The position numbers and the translations under genes were made by a program. A stretch of 64,000 bases of DNA from Prosthecobacter sp. Lineage in GTDB: Bacteria; Verrucomicrobiota; Verrucomicrobiia; Verrucomicrobiales; Verrucomicrobiaceae. The notes beneath the pieces are model-generated. The model made no database searches, was not told the origin of the DNA, and saw only the letters and a list, made by a program, of their open reading frames with translations. Below, piece after piece: positions 34,916 to 42,898 of this stretch (position 1 is the first letter of the stretch; every line of letters starts with the position of its first letter). Location of the stretch: assembly GCF_014879935.1 (NCBI RefSeq), contig NZ_JACSRD010000138.1, positions 121,828-185,827 of the forward strand, given 5' to 3'.

Positions 34916-36091
34916 ATGAACCGCTCCGCACTTCCAAGCCTCGCTCTTTCGCTTCTCACCACCGCCGCGCTCGCTGAAGGTGGTTTCTACGGCGATCCGC
35001 CGGACAAGACGCATCCGTGGGCCATTCATGACATGAACCGGCCGCAACCGCCGCGCGTGGAGCCGGGCACATTCAGCTCGCAGGAGCAGCCGGGCAGGCC
35101 GCCGTCGGACGCGGTGGTGCTCTTCAGCGGCAAGCCGGAGGAGATTGAGAAGTGGATCTCCGACAAAAACGGCGAACCGACGAAGTGGGTCGTCAAAGAC
35201 GGGGCGCTGCAATGCGTGCCCGGCAGCGGCTACATCCGCACGAAGGAGGAATTCGGCGACTGCCAGCTTCACATCGAATGGAGCGCCCCGAGCAAGGTCG
35301 AGGGCAACAGCCAGGGCCGCGGCAACAGCGGCGTCTTCCTCATGGGCGCGGTGGAGGTGCAGGTGCTCGACAACTACAACAACCCCACCTACGCCGACGG
35401 CTTCGCCTCGTCGATCTATGGCATCAACCCGCCCGCGGCGAACCCGCTGCGCGCGCCGGGCGAGTGGCAGGTCTATGACATCGTCTTTCGCAAGCCGGTG
35501 TTCAAAGACGGCCAGGAGATCGATCCGGGCTACATCACGGTGTTTGTGAATGGCGTGCTCACGCAGGACCACACGCCGTTCGAAGGCGGTGGCGGCCACA
35601 TGCGCCGCTCGAAGGCGAAGGCATTTCCGGAGAAAGGCCCACTCAAGATCCAGGATCACGGCAACCCCGTGCGCTTCCGCAACATCTGGTATCGCCCGCT
35701 GCCGAAACGTGCGGTCGAAGGCGGCGAATACAGCCGCATGAGCGAGGAAGCGACCGCTGCGAAGCGGGCTGAGATCGCCAAAGGCATCCGCGAGGACGCC
35801 GCCAAGCTCGAAGGCAACGCGAAGATGCTGCGCTTCTTCGAGTCCCTGTGCTATGACGAAAATGCCGAGGCGCGCGAGTTCGCCACCGCAGCGGTCAATG
35901 ACTTCGCCAAGGCGATGACGGCCGTTCCTGCCGACAAGCTCGAGTCGAAGAAGGGCGAGATCCTGCAGGTGGCCAAAGCGCTGCGTTATCTGGCGCAGTG
36001 GCAGTTCCTGCCGGCGGACTTTGCGCCGAAGGCAGACCTCGAAGCCATCATCAAGGTGCAGGATTGGGAGCCGAAGCCGAAGAAGAAGTGA
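34916..36091 (+). CDS. Secreted DUF1080 (3-keto-disaccharide hydrolase-like) protein
   Basis: A 391-residue exported protein (signal peptide ending TTAALAEG). The DUF1080 concanavalin-like domain (about 60-265) contains VVLFSGKPEEIEKW, WVVKDGALQC, the Arg-Gly-Asn-Ser-Gly-Val core (GRGNSGVFLMG) and FRNIWYRPL. Characterised members of the family hydrolyse 3-keto-glycosides; others are glucan-binding. A helical C-terminal domain (about 270-391) is extra. The ATG at 34916 gives the signal peptide; an ATG at 34868 would add 16 residues that resemble no leader. Confidence 0.88.
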   Translation: MNRSALPSLALSLLTTAALAEGGFYGDPPDKTHPWAIHDMNRPQPPRVEPGTFSSQEQPGRPPSDAVVLFSGKPEEIEKWISDKNGEPTKWVVKDGALQCVPGSGYIRTKEEFGDCQLHIEWSAPSKVEGNSQGRGNSGVFLMGAVEVQVLDNYNNPTYADGFASSIYGINPPAANPLRAPGEWQVYDIVFRKPVFKDGQEIDPGYITVFVNGVLTQDHTPFEGGGGHMRRSKAKAFPEKGPLKIQDHGNPVRFRNIWYRPLPKRAVEGGEYSRMSEEATAAKRAEIAKGIREDAAKLEGNAKMLRFFESLCYDENAEAREFATAAVNDFAKAMTAVPADKLESKKGEILQVAKALRYLAQWQFLPADFAPKADLEAIIKVQDWEPKPKKK

Positions 36092-36103
36092 GGTGATAAA
36101 TCC

Positions 36104-36520
36104 ATGCGCGATGTTCCACCAGCCATGCAGCTAGTCTTCGTCGCTATCGTTACACTCTTGGCCATTGGCTGCGCGAGACGTGGCGAAGAAGCCGGGCGAG
36201 TGGATGACAAGACGTGGAACGCACCTGACCTTAAAACTCGAACTTCACCCGACTCCAAAAAGCGCCTCCGAGCTGACGTGGATGGAACAAAAATCGTTCT
36301 GAAATTTGGTGAAGCAGGTGAGGATCATCCTGTGGACATCATGATTCACCACACAGAGACCATTCCTCTGCCTAAGTATAGCATTTGGGATATGCGCTGG
36401 ATCAATGACACGGAAGTAGCATTCGAGCATGACGAACTGGGCCTGCGCACTTGGGCTGTCAACGGCACCATCGACATGAAAGTCGATCTCAAGCGCGACT
36501 GGGAACCGAAGAACAAGTGA
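36104..36520 (+). CDS. Small predicted lipoprotein of unknown function
   Basis: A 138-residue protein with a lipoprotein signal (VTLLAIGC, Cys23 by the chosen start). The mature part has a beta-rich appearance (KIVLKFGEAGEDHPVDI...WDMRWINDTEVAFEHDELGL). No family recognised. Its coding sequence looks richer in A and T than the neighbours, which may mean recent transfer or simply relaxed codon use. It follows the DUF1080 gene after 12 bp. Confidence 0.65.
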   Translation: MRDVPPAMQLVFVAIVTLLAIGCARRGEEAGRVDDKTWNAPDLKTRTSPDSKKRLRADVDGTKIVLKFGEAGEDHPVDIMIHHTETIPLPKYSIWDMRWINDTEVAFEHDELGLRTWAVNGTIDMKVDLKRDWEPKNK

Positions 36521-36528
36521 TCCAGTGG

Positions 36529-36548
36529 TGCGGGCAGGAGTGCCCGCA
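36529..36548. terminator. Hairpin between convergent lipoprotein and ROK genes
   Basis: A perfect 8 bp stem TGCGGGCA/TGCCCGCA with loop GGAG, between two convergent stops. There is no T-run on either side, so it may be a weak bidirectional terminator or a REP-type hairpin. Confidence 0.45.
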
Positions 36549-36554
36549 TCACCA

Positions 36555-37493
36555 TCAAACCGCGTCCGCGGCCAGAGCGGCGTTGCCGATGATGCCGGCT
36601 TCGTTGCTGAAGCGGGCAGGCACGATCTGGAGACGCTCCCACACCACGGTGCTGAGCATGCTCTGCACCTTGTTCTTGAGCGGGCTGAAGATCAGATCGC
36701 CTGCCTGCGAGACTCCGCCGCCGATGACGAACACGTCGGGATTGAGCAGCCAGGCGATGCTGGAGAGCGCGGTGCCGAGCCAGTCGGCCACCTCGCTCCA
36801 GATCTGGCGGGCGATGTCGTCACCCGCCTGCGCGGCGTCGGCGATCTTCTTCGGAGTGCATTCCGCGATGCTTTTGTCGATCCCGGCCTCCGCATAGCGC
36901 TGCACGGCGTGTTCGGAGATCTGCTGGTTGCCGGTGTACTTCTCCAGCGCGCCCAGATTGCCGTAATGGCCGGGTTTGCCGTCGAAATGAATGCTCATCT
37001 GGCCGATCTCACCCGCCGCGAAGCCGCTGCCGCGATACATCTTGCCATCCAGCACGAGTCCACCGCCGATGCCGGTGCCGATCGTGAGGCCGACGACGTT
37101 TTTCATGCCACGCGCCGCTCCATAGCGGAATTCGGCATAGACCATGGCGTTCGCATCATTCTCGACGAGCACCGGCAGGCCGGTTTTCTCGCCCAGGATG
37201 GCCTTCAGCGGCACATGCTTCCACCCAGGCACATTGGTCAGCTCATGCACGAAACCGTGGTCGAAATCGACGAGGCCAGGAACACCGACACCGATGGCGC
37301 AGATGTCAGGATAAGTCTGGCGCAGCTTGGCCACACGCGCCGCCATCTCACCGATGAGCGCGGCCGGGCCGTGAAAGTTTCCTGTGGGGATCGGTTCATC
37401 GGTGACGAGGAGTTCATCGCCACGGCAGACACCGAGTTTCACGGACGTGCCGCCGAAGTCGATGCCAATGGAGGTTTTGGGAGAGTCAGACAT
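36555..37493 (-). CDS. ROK family sugar kinase (glucokinase-like)
   Basis: A 312-residue ROK kinase. The phosphate-binding motif IGIDFGGTSVKLG opens the protein, followed by VENDANAMVYAE and IGTGIGGGLVLDG, and the GEIGQMSIHF segment with the sugar-binding Glu and His-containing strand. The usual ROK zinc motif (CxCGxxGCxE) is replaced by HYGNLGALE, so the three cysteines are absent. Probably glucose or a related hexose is phosphorylated with ATP. The upstream region carries a perfect heptamer tandem repeat. coaX lies upstream on the same strand. Confidence 0.88.
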   Translation of the reverse strand: MSDSPKTSIGIDFGGTSVKLGVCRGDELLVTDEPIPTGNFHGPAALIGEMAARVAKLRQTYPDICAIGVGVPGLVDFDHGFVHELTNVPGWKHVPLKAILGEKTGLPVLVENDANAMVYAEFRYGAARGMKNVVGLTIGTGIGGGLVLDGKMYRGSGFAAGEIGQMSIHFDGKPGHYGNLGALEKYTGNQQISEHAVQRYAEAGIDKSIAECTPKKIADAAQAGDDIARQIWSEVADWLGTALSSIAWLLNPDVFVIGGGVSQAGDLIFSPLKNKVQSMLSTVVWERLQIVPARFSNEAGIIGNAALAADAV

Positions 37494-37500
37494 GAAAGGA

Positions 37501-37542
37501 AATGACGAATGACGAATGACGAATGACGAATGACGAATGACG
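37501..37542. repeat. Perfect tandem repeat, six copies of the 7-mer AATGACG
   Basis: Six uninterrupted copies of a 7 bp unit (42 bp). It lies 8 to 49 bp upstream of the ROK kinase start codon, between coaX and the kinase. A short-unit repeat in this position can change copy number by slippage and alter spacing of a promoter or ribosome-binding site. Confidence 0.95.
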
Positions 37543-37585
37543 ACGATGCCGCGCTGGTGGGAATTCGTTCGTCATCCGGGACCTG

Positions 37586-38338
37586 TCACTTCGCCGAAGC
37601 GGCGGCGAGATTGCCCACCAAACGCAGACCGTGCAAGGTCAAATCGGAGTCCACGGCGATGGGTTCGCCCATGCCGGAGATGATCCAGGCCGCGTCACCG
37701 CCGGTGGCGACGATCTGAGGAGTGCCCGCATCACTTCCCAATTCCTTCTTCAGCGCCTCGAGGATGCCTTTCACCATGCCACGGTAGCCGATGGCGGCTC
37801 CGGCGAGGATGGCGGCCTCGGTGGACTGCCCGATGGCACTCTCAGGTTCACGGAGATCGATGCGGGGCAGCAAGGCGGTGCGTTCGTGGAGGTAATCCGT
37901 CATCAAACGCAGCCCGGGAGCGATGACGCCACCGATGTAGTGCTTGTCCGCGCTGAGAATGTCGAAGGTGACCGCCGTGCCGAAGTCGATCACGATCCCG
38001 GGAGCGCCGTGCATGTGGGCAAGCGCGATGGCATTCGCGAGGCGGTCGGTGCCGATGGAGTTCGGCTTCGGATAGCGGATGCCGATGCCCATCGGGGTGT
38101 CATGACGCAGCACGAGGAGGCGATCTCCCAGCACTTCCTCGAAAGCAGGCACCGCTTTCGGCACCACGCTGCAAAGAACGGCGGTTTCAAAGCTCCAGTC
38201 ACGAACGAGATCACGGACGGCGTCCGGCGAGATCTCTCGCGTGGGATGGTCGCGGTGTTCGAGAATGGATTCGTCTGTGGCGAGGCCGAACTTCGTGCGG
38301 CCGTTGCCCACATCGATCAAAAGCTGTCTGCGGCTCAT
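37586..38338 (-). CDS. coaX: Type III pantothenate kinase
   Basis: A 250-residue CoaX. It phosphorylates pantothenate, the first step of coenzyme A synthesis. The ASKHA-fold motifs are clear: LLIDVGNGRTKFGL (phosphate 1), PNSIGTDRLAN (GxDR, pantothenate site), VIDFGTAVTFDI (phosphate 2) and GGVIAPGLRLM. The start codon overlaps the stop of the upstream secreted-protein gene in an ATGA arrangement, which suggests translational coupling. Confidence 0.95.
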   Translation of the reverse strand: MSRRQLLIDVGNGRTKFGLATDESILEHRDHPTREISPDAVRDLVRDWSFETAVLCSVVPKAVPAFEEVLGDRLLVLRHDTPMGIGIRYPKPNSIGTDRLANAIALAHMHGAPGIVIDFGTAVTFDILSADKHYIGGVIAPGLRLMTDYLHERTALLPRIDLREPESAIGQSTEAAILAGAAIGYRGMVKGILEALKKELGSDAGTPQIVATGGDAAWIISGMGEPIAVDSDLTLHGLRLVGNLAAASAK

Positions 38339-39066
38339 GGTTTGGCTGCCTCAGGCTCCTTCTTGGCCTCTTTCGAGTCTTTCGGCTCCTCTTTGGGCGC
38401 TTCACCAAAGGTGCGCACCTCCAGCATGCCTTCAGGTGCGCTCTTCTTTTCCGGCTCCTCTGTTTTCTTCGCCGCAGCCGTCTCGCCTTCGACTGGCAGG
38501 GCCTTGGGCGGGTCCTTGGTGACCTTCACGCATTGATAGAGGAGGTTGTAATTGTGCCGAAGGGCGGCCGGGTAGGCGATGCGGCCCGGCTCGGTCACGT
38601 TTTCCCGCAGCACCTTCGAGGCGAGGCTGGCGAAGACGTTGCTGCCGAGTTTCGCCGCCTTCTCCGCCGTGCCGCCGACGAGATCGCCCGCCGCTTTGGC
38701 CGCGGACTGGCCGCCGCTGCGGAACAGATCGCTGCTGATGCGCCGCTCCTGGATCGAAATGGCCGCCTGGGAGGAAAGCAGCGTGCCGTCCGGGCCGAAG
38801 CTCATCTCGATGCTGGCATGGTCATCCGCCGAAAACAGGCCGCGCAGGTGATCCACGCGCACGGAGATGAAGACGCCACCATCAGGCGCTGTGGTGACCT
38901 CCGGTTTGTAGGTGCGGTAATCCGTCTCGGAGAATTTGTACTCCGCCGCCTTTTTCCCCTCTTTCGTCCAGCCGCCGAGGCTTTCGCCAAACTGGTCGAT
39001 GTCCACCTCCACGCCGGCGTGGGCGGCGGCAGTGAGCAGGATCAAAAGGGCGATGGGGCGTTTCAT
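38335..39066 (-). CDS. Secreted protein of unknown function with charged C-terminal tail
   Basis: A 243-residue exported protein (MKRPIALLILLTAAAHAG). The body (about 20-185) has a beta-rich start, VRVDHLRGLFSADDHASIEMSF, and an Ala/Gly-rich helical stretch. The last about 50 residues are Lys/Glu/Pro-rich. No family recognised. The stop overlaps the coaX start by one ATGA. The ATG at 39066 was chosen because an in-frame ATG at 39102 adds a second, weaker leader. Confidence 0.65.
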   Translation of the reverse strand: MKRPIALLILLTAAAHAGVEVDIDQFGESLGGWTKEGKKAAEYKFSETDYRTYKPEVTTAPDGGVFISVRVDHLRGLFSADDHASIEMSFGPDGTLLSSQAAISIQERRISSDLFRSGGQSAAKAAGDLVGGTAEKAAKLGSNVFASLASKVLRENVTEPGRIAYPAALRHNYNLLYQCVKVTKDPPKALPVEGETAAAKKTEEPEKKSAPEGMLEVRTFGEAPKEEPKDSKEAKKEPEAAKP

Positions 39067-39195
39067 GGCCGCGAAAAGTGCGGCATGGAAGAGCTTTTTC
39101 AATCACGGAAGCGGGAGGCTTCGCATGCCTCTTTTCAATTGCGCACCAAACGGAAATCTGAAAGACTCCCATCGCTCAAGCATGAGTATCCCGCC

Positions 39196-40107
39196 ATGAA
39201 GAGAGTGCTTTTCCTGCTATCACTTTTTGTTTCAGCCTGCAGCGCCTGGTGCCAAACAGTCGGCAAGGAGGCATCTCCGGCTCAACTGGCCTTCGAGTTG
39301 GCTGAGTACAACGCCAAACGCGCCGAGGGCACGACGCGACTCGCCGAGGCGGCAAAAACCCAGTTGAGTCAGGCGCAGCAGGAACAGATGAAGGCGGGCA
39401 ATCTTGAGGCCGCGAACGCAATCGCCAAGGCCATTGAAAGCCTGCCAATCACCTCGCCTGAGGCGGTGATTCCCCCAGACGGCCTGCCGTCTTCAGCCGT
39501 CGGCGTTTTGAAGGATCATGTCAGCAAAGTTTTTGCTGGCATCACAGGCCTGAACAAACTCTTCATCCCAAGATTTGAAAAAGTGAAAACAGATCTGTTG
39601 AAGAGTGGAGATCTGGCCGGTGCGAACGCGGCGGCGGTAAAAGCTCAAGAATTAACAGACGAGTCCGCAAAACTGAGTCCTGGCAAGGCTGGCTCGGGCG
39701 GCAAGCAGGAGGCCGTGGAAAGCTTCACTGTCGAGGCCTTGATCGACGGTGGCAGCGAGCTACACGTGACCAAGGAGGGTATTTATTGGATGGTGCCGGG
39801 TGGAGAGGCCAAGCCGGGCCTGCACCAGGGATCCAATGAAGCCACTTATGTGAACGGAACCCGTTGGAAGCCCCAATGGCGGATCAAGGGGGATCGCGGT
39901 CCCGATACCAGCGAGGTTTATCCCATCAAGACCACTTCTCCGAAACTGGCATCTGAAACCGTGCAGGTTTCCAAAGAACGCTTCGGCAAGAACGAAAACC
40001 GCACACCTGTGGTCACCTCCATCAAGGACGATCACTTTGTGGTGACGATTCGTGATCCTGAAGGAGGATCACGCTGGTACAAGCTGCGCATCAAAGCCAT
40101 CCCGTGA
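39196..40107 (+). CDS. Secreted protein of unknown function
   Basis: A 303-residue exported protein (MKRVLFLLSLFVSACSAWCQ). An Ala/Gln/Lys-rich helical region (about 25-170), probably coiled coil, precedes a beta-rich C-terminal domain (about 180-303) with VEALIDGGSELHVTKEGIYW, NGTRWKPQW and VVTIRDPEGGSRWYKL. The C-terminal part looks like carbohydrate- or NPCBM-type domains seen in Verrucomicrobia, but this is only a resemblance. The frame upstream of 39196 overlaps the opposite gene and is not used. Confidence 0.65.
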   Translation: MKRVLFLLSLFVSACSAWCQTVGKEASPAQLAFELAEYNAKRAEGTTRLAEAAKTQLSQAQQEQMKAGNLEAANAIAKAIESLPITSPEAVIPPDGLPSSAVGVLKDHVSKVFAGITGLNKLFIPRFEKVKTDLLKSGDLAGANAAAVKAQELTDESAKLSPGKAGSGGKQEAVESFTVEALIDGGSELHVTKEGIYWMVPGGEAKPGLHQGSNEATYVNGTRWKPQWRIKGDRGPDTSEVYPIKTTSPKLASETVQVSKERFGKNENRTPVVTSIKDDHFVVTIRDPEGGSRWYKLRIKAIP

Positions 40108-40119
40108 ATGATGCCTGGC

Positions 40120-40141
40120 GGCGGGAGAAATGTGTCCCGCC
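40120..40141. terminator. Hairpin between convergent genes at the end of the pst operon
   Basis: Stem GGCGGGA/TCCCGCC (7 bp) with an 8-base loop, between the stop of the 303-residue protein gene and the stop of the last pstB. No T-run; possibly a weak bidirectional terminator. Confidence 0.45.
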
Positions 40142-40144
40142 TCC

Positions 40145-40933
40145 TCACGTCAGCCGTCCGGTGATGTAAGACTCCGTCAGCGGATCATTCGGCCGGTTGA
40201 AGATGGTCATCGTGTCGTCCTCCTCGATCAGCTTGCCCTTGTAGAAGAAGGCGGTGCGGTCGGCGATGCGTTTCGCCTGCTCCATGTTGTGGGTGACGAT
40301 GATGAAGGTGTATTGACCGCGGAGCTGGTGGATCAACTCCTCGATGCGGGCGGTGGCGATGGGATCGAGCGCCGCGCAGGGCTCGTCCATGAGCAGGATG
40401 CGCGGCTGCAAGGCGATGGCTCGTGCGATGCACAGGCGCTGCTGCTGGCCGCCGGAGAGACCGGTGGCCATCTCGTCGAGCCGGTCCTTCACCTCGTCCC
40501 AGAGCGCGGCCGAGCGCAGGCTGCGCTCGGCAGCTTCTTCGAGGTCGTGGCGGTCCTTCACGCCCGCCACGCGCAGGCCATAGACGGCGTTTTCAAAGAT
40601 GGAGCGCGGGAAGGGGTTGTACTTCTGGAACACCATGCCGACGTTGCGGCGCAGGCTGATCACATCGACCTCGGGTGCGTACAAATCGACGCCATCAATG
40701 GTGATGCGGCCGCTGACGACGCGGGCGGAATCGACGAGGTCGTTGATGCGGTTGATGGCGCGCAGGAGCGTGCTTTTGCCACATCCGGAGGGGCCGATCA
40801 GGGCCGTCACGTCCCTGCGCTGCATGTTCAAATCGACATCGAAGAGCACCTGGTGGTCGCCATAGGCATAGTTGAACTTCTCCACACGGATGAGCGGCTC
40901 TTCGGGGGCGGGAGCTGGACTGTTGGCGGCCAT
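40145..40933 (-). CDS. pstB: Phosphate ABC transporter ATP-binding protein (second PstB)
   Basis: A 262-residue ABC ATPase. Walker [10 protein letters not shown], signature LSGGQQQR, Walker [15 protein letters not shown]-loop VTHNM. The PstB-specific [16 protein letters not shown] is present. It powers phosphate import through PstC/PstA. It begins one base after the stop of another PstB gene, so the operon encodes two ATPases, which differ throughout. It is the last gene of the operon pstS-pstC-pstA-pstB-pstB. Confidence 0.95.
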   Translation of the reverse strand: MAANSPAPAPEEPLIRVEKFNYAYGDHQVLFDVDLNMQRRDVTALIGPSGCGKSTLLRAINRINDLVDSARVVSGRITIDGVDLYAPEVDVISLRRNVGMVFQKYNPFPRSIFENAVYGLRVAGVKDRHDLEEAAERSLRSAALWDEVKDRLDEMATGLSGGQQQRLCIARAIALQPRILLMDEPCAALDPIATARIEELIHQLRGQYTFIIVTHNMEQAKRIADRTAFFYKGKLIEEDDTMTIFNRPNDPLTESYITGRLT

Positions 40934-40934
40934 T

Positions 40935-41723
40935 TCAACTGAAGGTGCCGCGGAGGTAGGACTCCGTCAGCTTTTCGCGGGGATTGGTGAAGAGTTCCTC
41001 GGTCGGGGCGAATTCGACCAGCTTGCCGAGGTGGAGGAAGGCGGTAAAGTCGCTCACGCGCACGGCCTGCTGCATGTTGTGGGTGACGATGACGATGGTG
41101 TAGTTCTGCGAGAGCTGGTGCATGAGCTCCTCGATCTTCAGCGTGGAGATCGGATCCAGAGCGGAGCACGGCTCGTCCATCAGGAGCACATCCGGCAGCG
41201 TGGCGATGGCGCGTGCGATGCAAAGACGCTGCTGCTGGCCGCCGGAGAGGGCGAGCGCATTGGCCTGCAGGCGGTCTTTGAGGTCATCCCACAGCGCGGC
41301 TTGGGTCAGGGAACGCTCGACGGCTTCATCGAGGACGCTTTTGCGCTTTTCCCCATGGATGCGGAGCCCGTAGGCCACGTTCTCGTAGATGCTCTTCGGG
41401 AACGGATTCGACTTCTGGAAGACCATGCCCACCTGCTTTCGGAGCTGGGTCAGATCGACATCGGAGTCGTGGATGTTCTTTCCTTTGACCAGCACGGCGC
41501 CTTTCGTCACGCGGGCACCGGTGACGCGGTCGTTCATGCGGTTGATGCAGCGCAGCAGGGTGCTCTTGCCGCAGCCGGAGGGGCCGATCAGGGCGGTGAC
41601 GCGATGATATTGCACCTGCAGATGGATGTCATGCAGCGCCGGGCTGGCACCGTAGCAGAAGTCCATGTCGCGCACCTGGACGACCGGCGGTTTGGCGGCG
41701 GAACTGGGGTCAGGTGTCACCAT
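40935..41723 (-). CDS. pstB: Phosphate ABC transporter ATP-binding protein (first PstB)
   Basis: A 262-residue PstB paralogue. Walker [10 protein letters not shown], signature LSGGQQQR, Walker [14 protein letters not shown], and the family motif [16 protein letters not shown]. The start at 41723 overlaps the pstA stop by 7 bp, indicating coupled translation; the open frame upstream lies inside pstA. Having two PstB proteins may allow mixed or alternative ATPase dimers (inference). Confidence 0.95.
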   Translation of the reverse strand: MVTPDPSSAAKPPVVQVRDMDFCYGASPALHDIHLQVQYHRVTALIGPSGCGKSTLLRCINRMNDRVTGARVTKGAVLVKGKNIHDSDVDLTQLRKQVGMVFQKSNPFPKSIYENVAYGLRIHGEKRKSVLDEAVERSLTQAALWDDLKDRLQANALALSGGQQQRLCIARAIATLPDVLLMDEPCSALDPISTLKIEELMHQLSQNYTIVIVTHNMQQAVRVSDFTAFLHLGKLVEFAPTEELFTNPREKLTESYLRGTFS

Positions 41724-42898
41724 TTGTATTTCTTGCGAAGGTGAATGCGCAGCCAGATGGAGGCCGCGGCCAGCGTGGCCACCAGCACCAGGAAAACGAA
41801 CACGGAGCCGTATTGCGCACGCTCGGCATACTCGTTTTGCGGGATCTTGGCGGCCAGGGTGTAGATGTGATACGGCAGCGCCTGCACCGATTCGGTGAAG
41901 ATGCCGAGGAAGCGCGACACGCTCTGCTCCCAATGGGCGAAAATGGACGCGTCGGCCGGCAGCGGCGGCAGGTCCTTCTGCCAGGGCAGCTTGTCTTTGA
42001 AGGCGAGCGCGGCGGTGAACATGATCGGCGCTGTTTCGCCGGCCGCACGGGCGATGCCGAGGATGCTGGAGGTGAGAATGCCCGGCGTGGCGAACGGCAG
42101 CACGCTGTAACGGATCGTCTGCCAGCGCGTGGCACCCAGCGCCATGCTCGTCTCACGAAATCCCTGCGGCACGGCTTGAAGGCACTGCTCGCTGGCGGTG
42201 ATGATCACGGGCAGGATGACGAAGGCGAGGGTGAAGCCGCCGGAAAGCACGCAGGTGTCCCAGCCTTCAAAGCTGAGGGTGGTGAATCCCAGCGGAATGG
42301 AGAAGACGGAGCGCTCCGCAGGCACATCGACGAACTTCGGCGCGGTCAAAACGAAGGCCCCGAGGCCAAACAGGCCGAACACGACGGAAGGAACGCCCGC
42401 GAGGTTCAAGATGGCCAGGCGCACGGTTTCGAGGAACTTCCCCTTCTTCGCGTACTCGCTCAAATAGATGGCGCAGGAGACGCCCAGAAAGAGGGCGACG
42501 CTGACGCTGACGACCACGAGCAACGCGGTGCCCACAATCGGCCCGAGAATGCCGCCGCCGGAGTAGGAGATGGTTTTTTCGGAGAGAAAGTTTTCGCCGA
42601 GCTGCTTTTTGACCGCGTCCGCTCCGTTCACATCCGTCTCGATGTGCTGGCCCTGCTTGCCTTCAATGACGTGAAGCGTGGCAGGCAGCTCGGTGAGGAA
42701 CTGGGTGTTGATGAACGGCCACTTCGACTGGAAGGCCACGGGCGCTCCTTTGACGAAGATGTGCAGCATGATGGCCGCGGTGGTCAGGACGACGAGGTAG
42801 CTGCCGGCACGCAGGGCCCAGCGTGCGGCGGTCTCGCGCTTCTGGATGCCGGAGTTGTCGCCAGCGAAGGGGTTTTCGGCAGTGGGGACGGGATTCAT
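41717..42898 (-). CDS. pstA: Phosphate ABC transporter permease PstA
   Basis: A 393-residue inner-membrane permease, longer than the usual about 280-300. A Gly/Asn-containing N-terminus and a first helix are followed by an external segment (about 55-110), then the ABC permease core with EAA-loop-like [29 protein letters not shown] sequence. C-terminal helices end in KKYKW. It overlaps pstC by 4 bp and pstB by 7 bp. Confidence 0.93.
   Translation of the reverse strand: MNPVPTAENPFAGDNSGIQKRETAARWALRAGSYLVVLTTAAIMLHIFVKGAPVAFQSKWPFINTQFLTELPATLHVIEGKQGQHIETDVNGADAVKKQLGENFLSEKTISYSGGGILGPIVGTALLVVVSVSVALFLGVSCAIYLSEYAKKGKFLETVRLAILNLAGVPSVVFGLFGLGAFVLTAPKFVDVPAERSVFSIPLGFTTLSFEGWDTCVLSGGFTLAFVILPVIITASEQCLQAVPQGFRETSMALGATRWQTIRYSVLPFATPGILTSSILGIARAAGETAPIMFTAALAFKDKLPWQKDLPPLPADASIFAHWEQSVSRFLGIFTESVQALPYHIYTLAAKIPQNEYAERAQYGSVFVFLVLVATLAAASIWLRIHLRKKYKW

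Noticed and set aside
37501..37542. Possible CRISPR array
   Set aside because: The 7-base unit is directly repeated without spacers and no cas gene is in the window.
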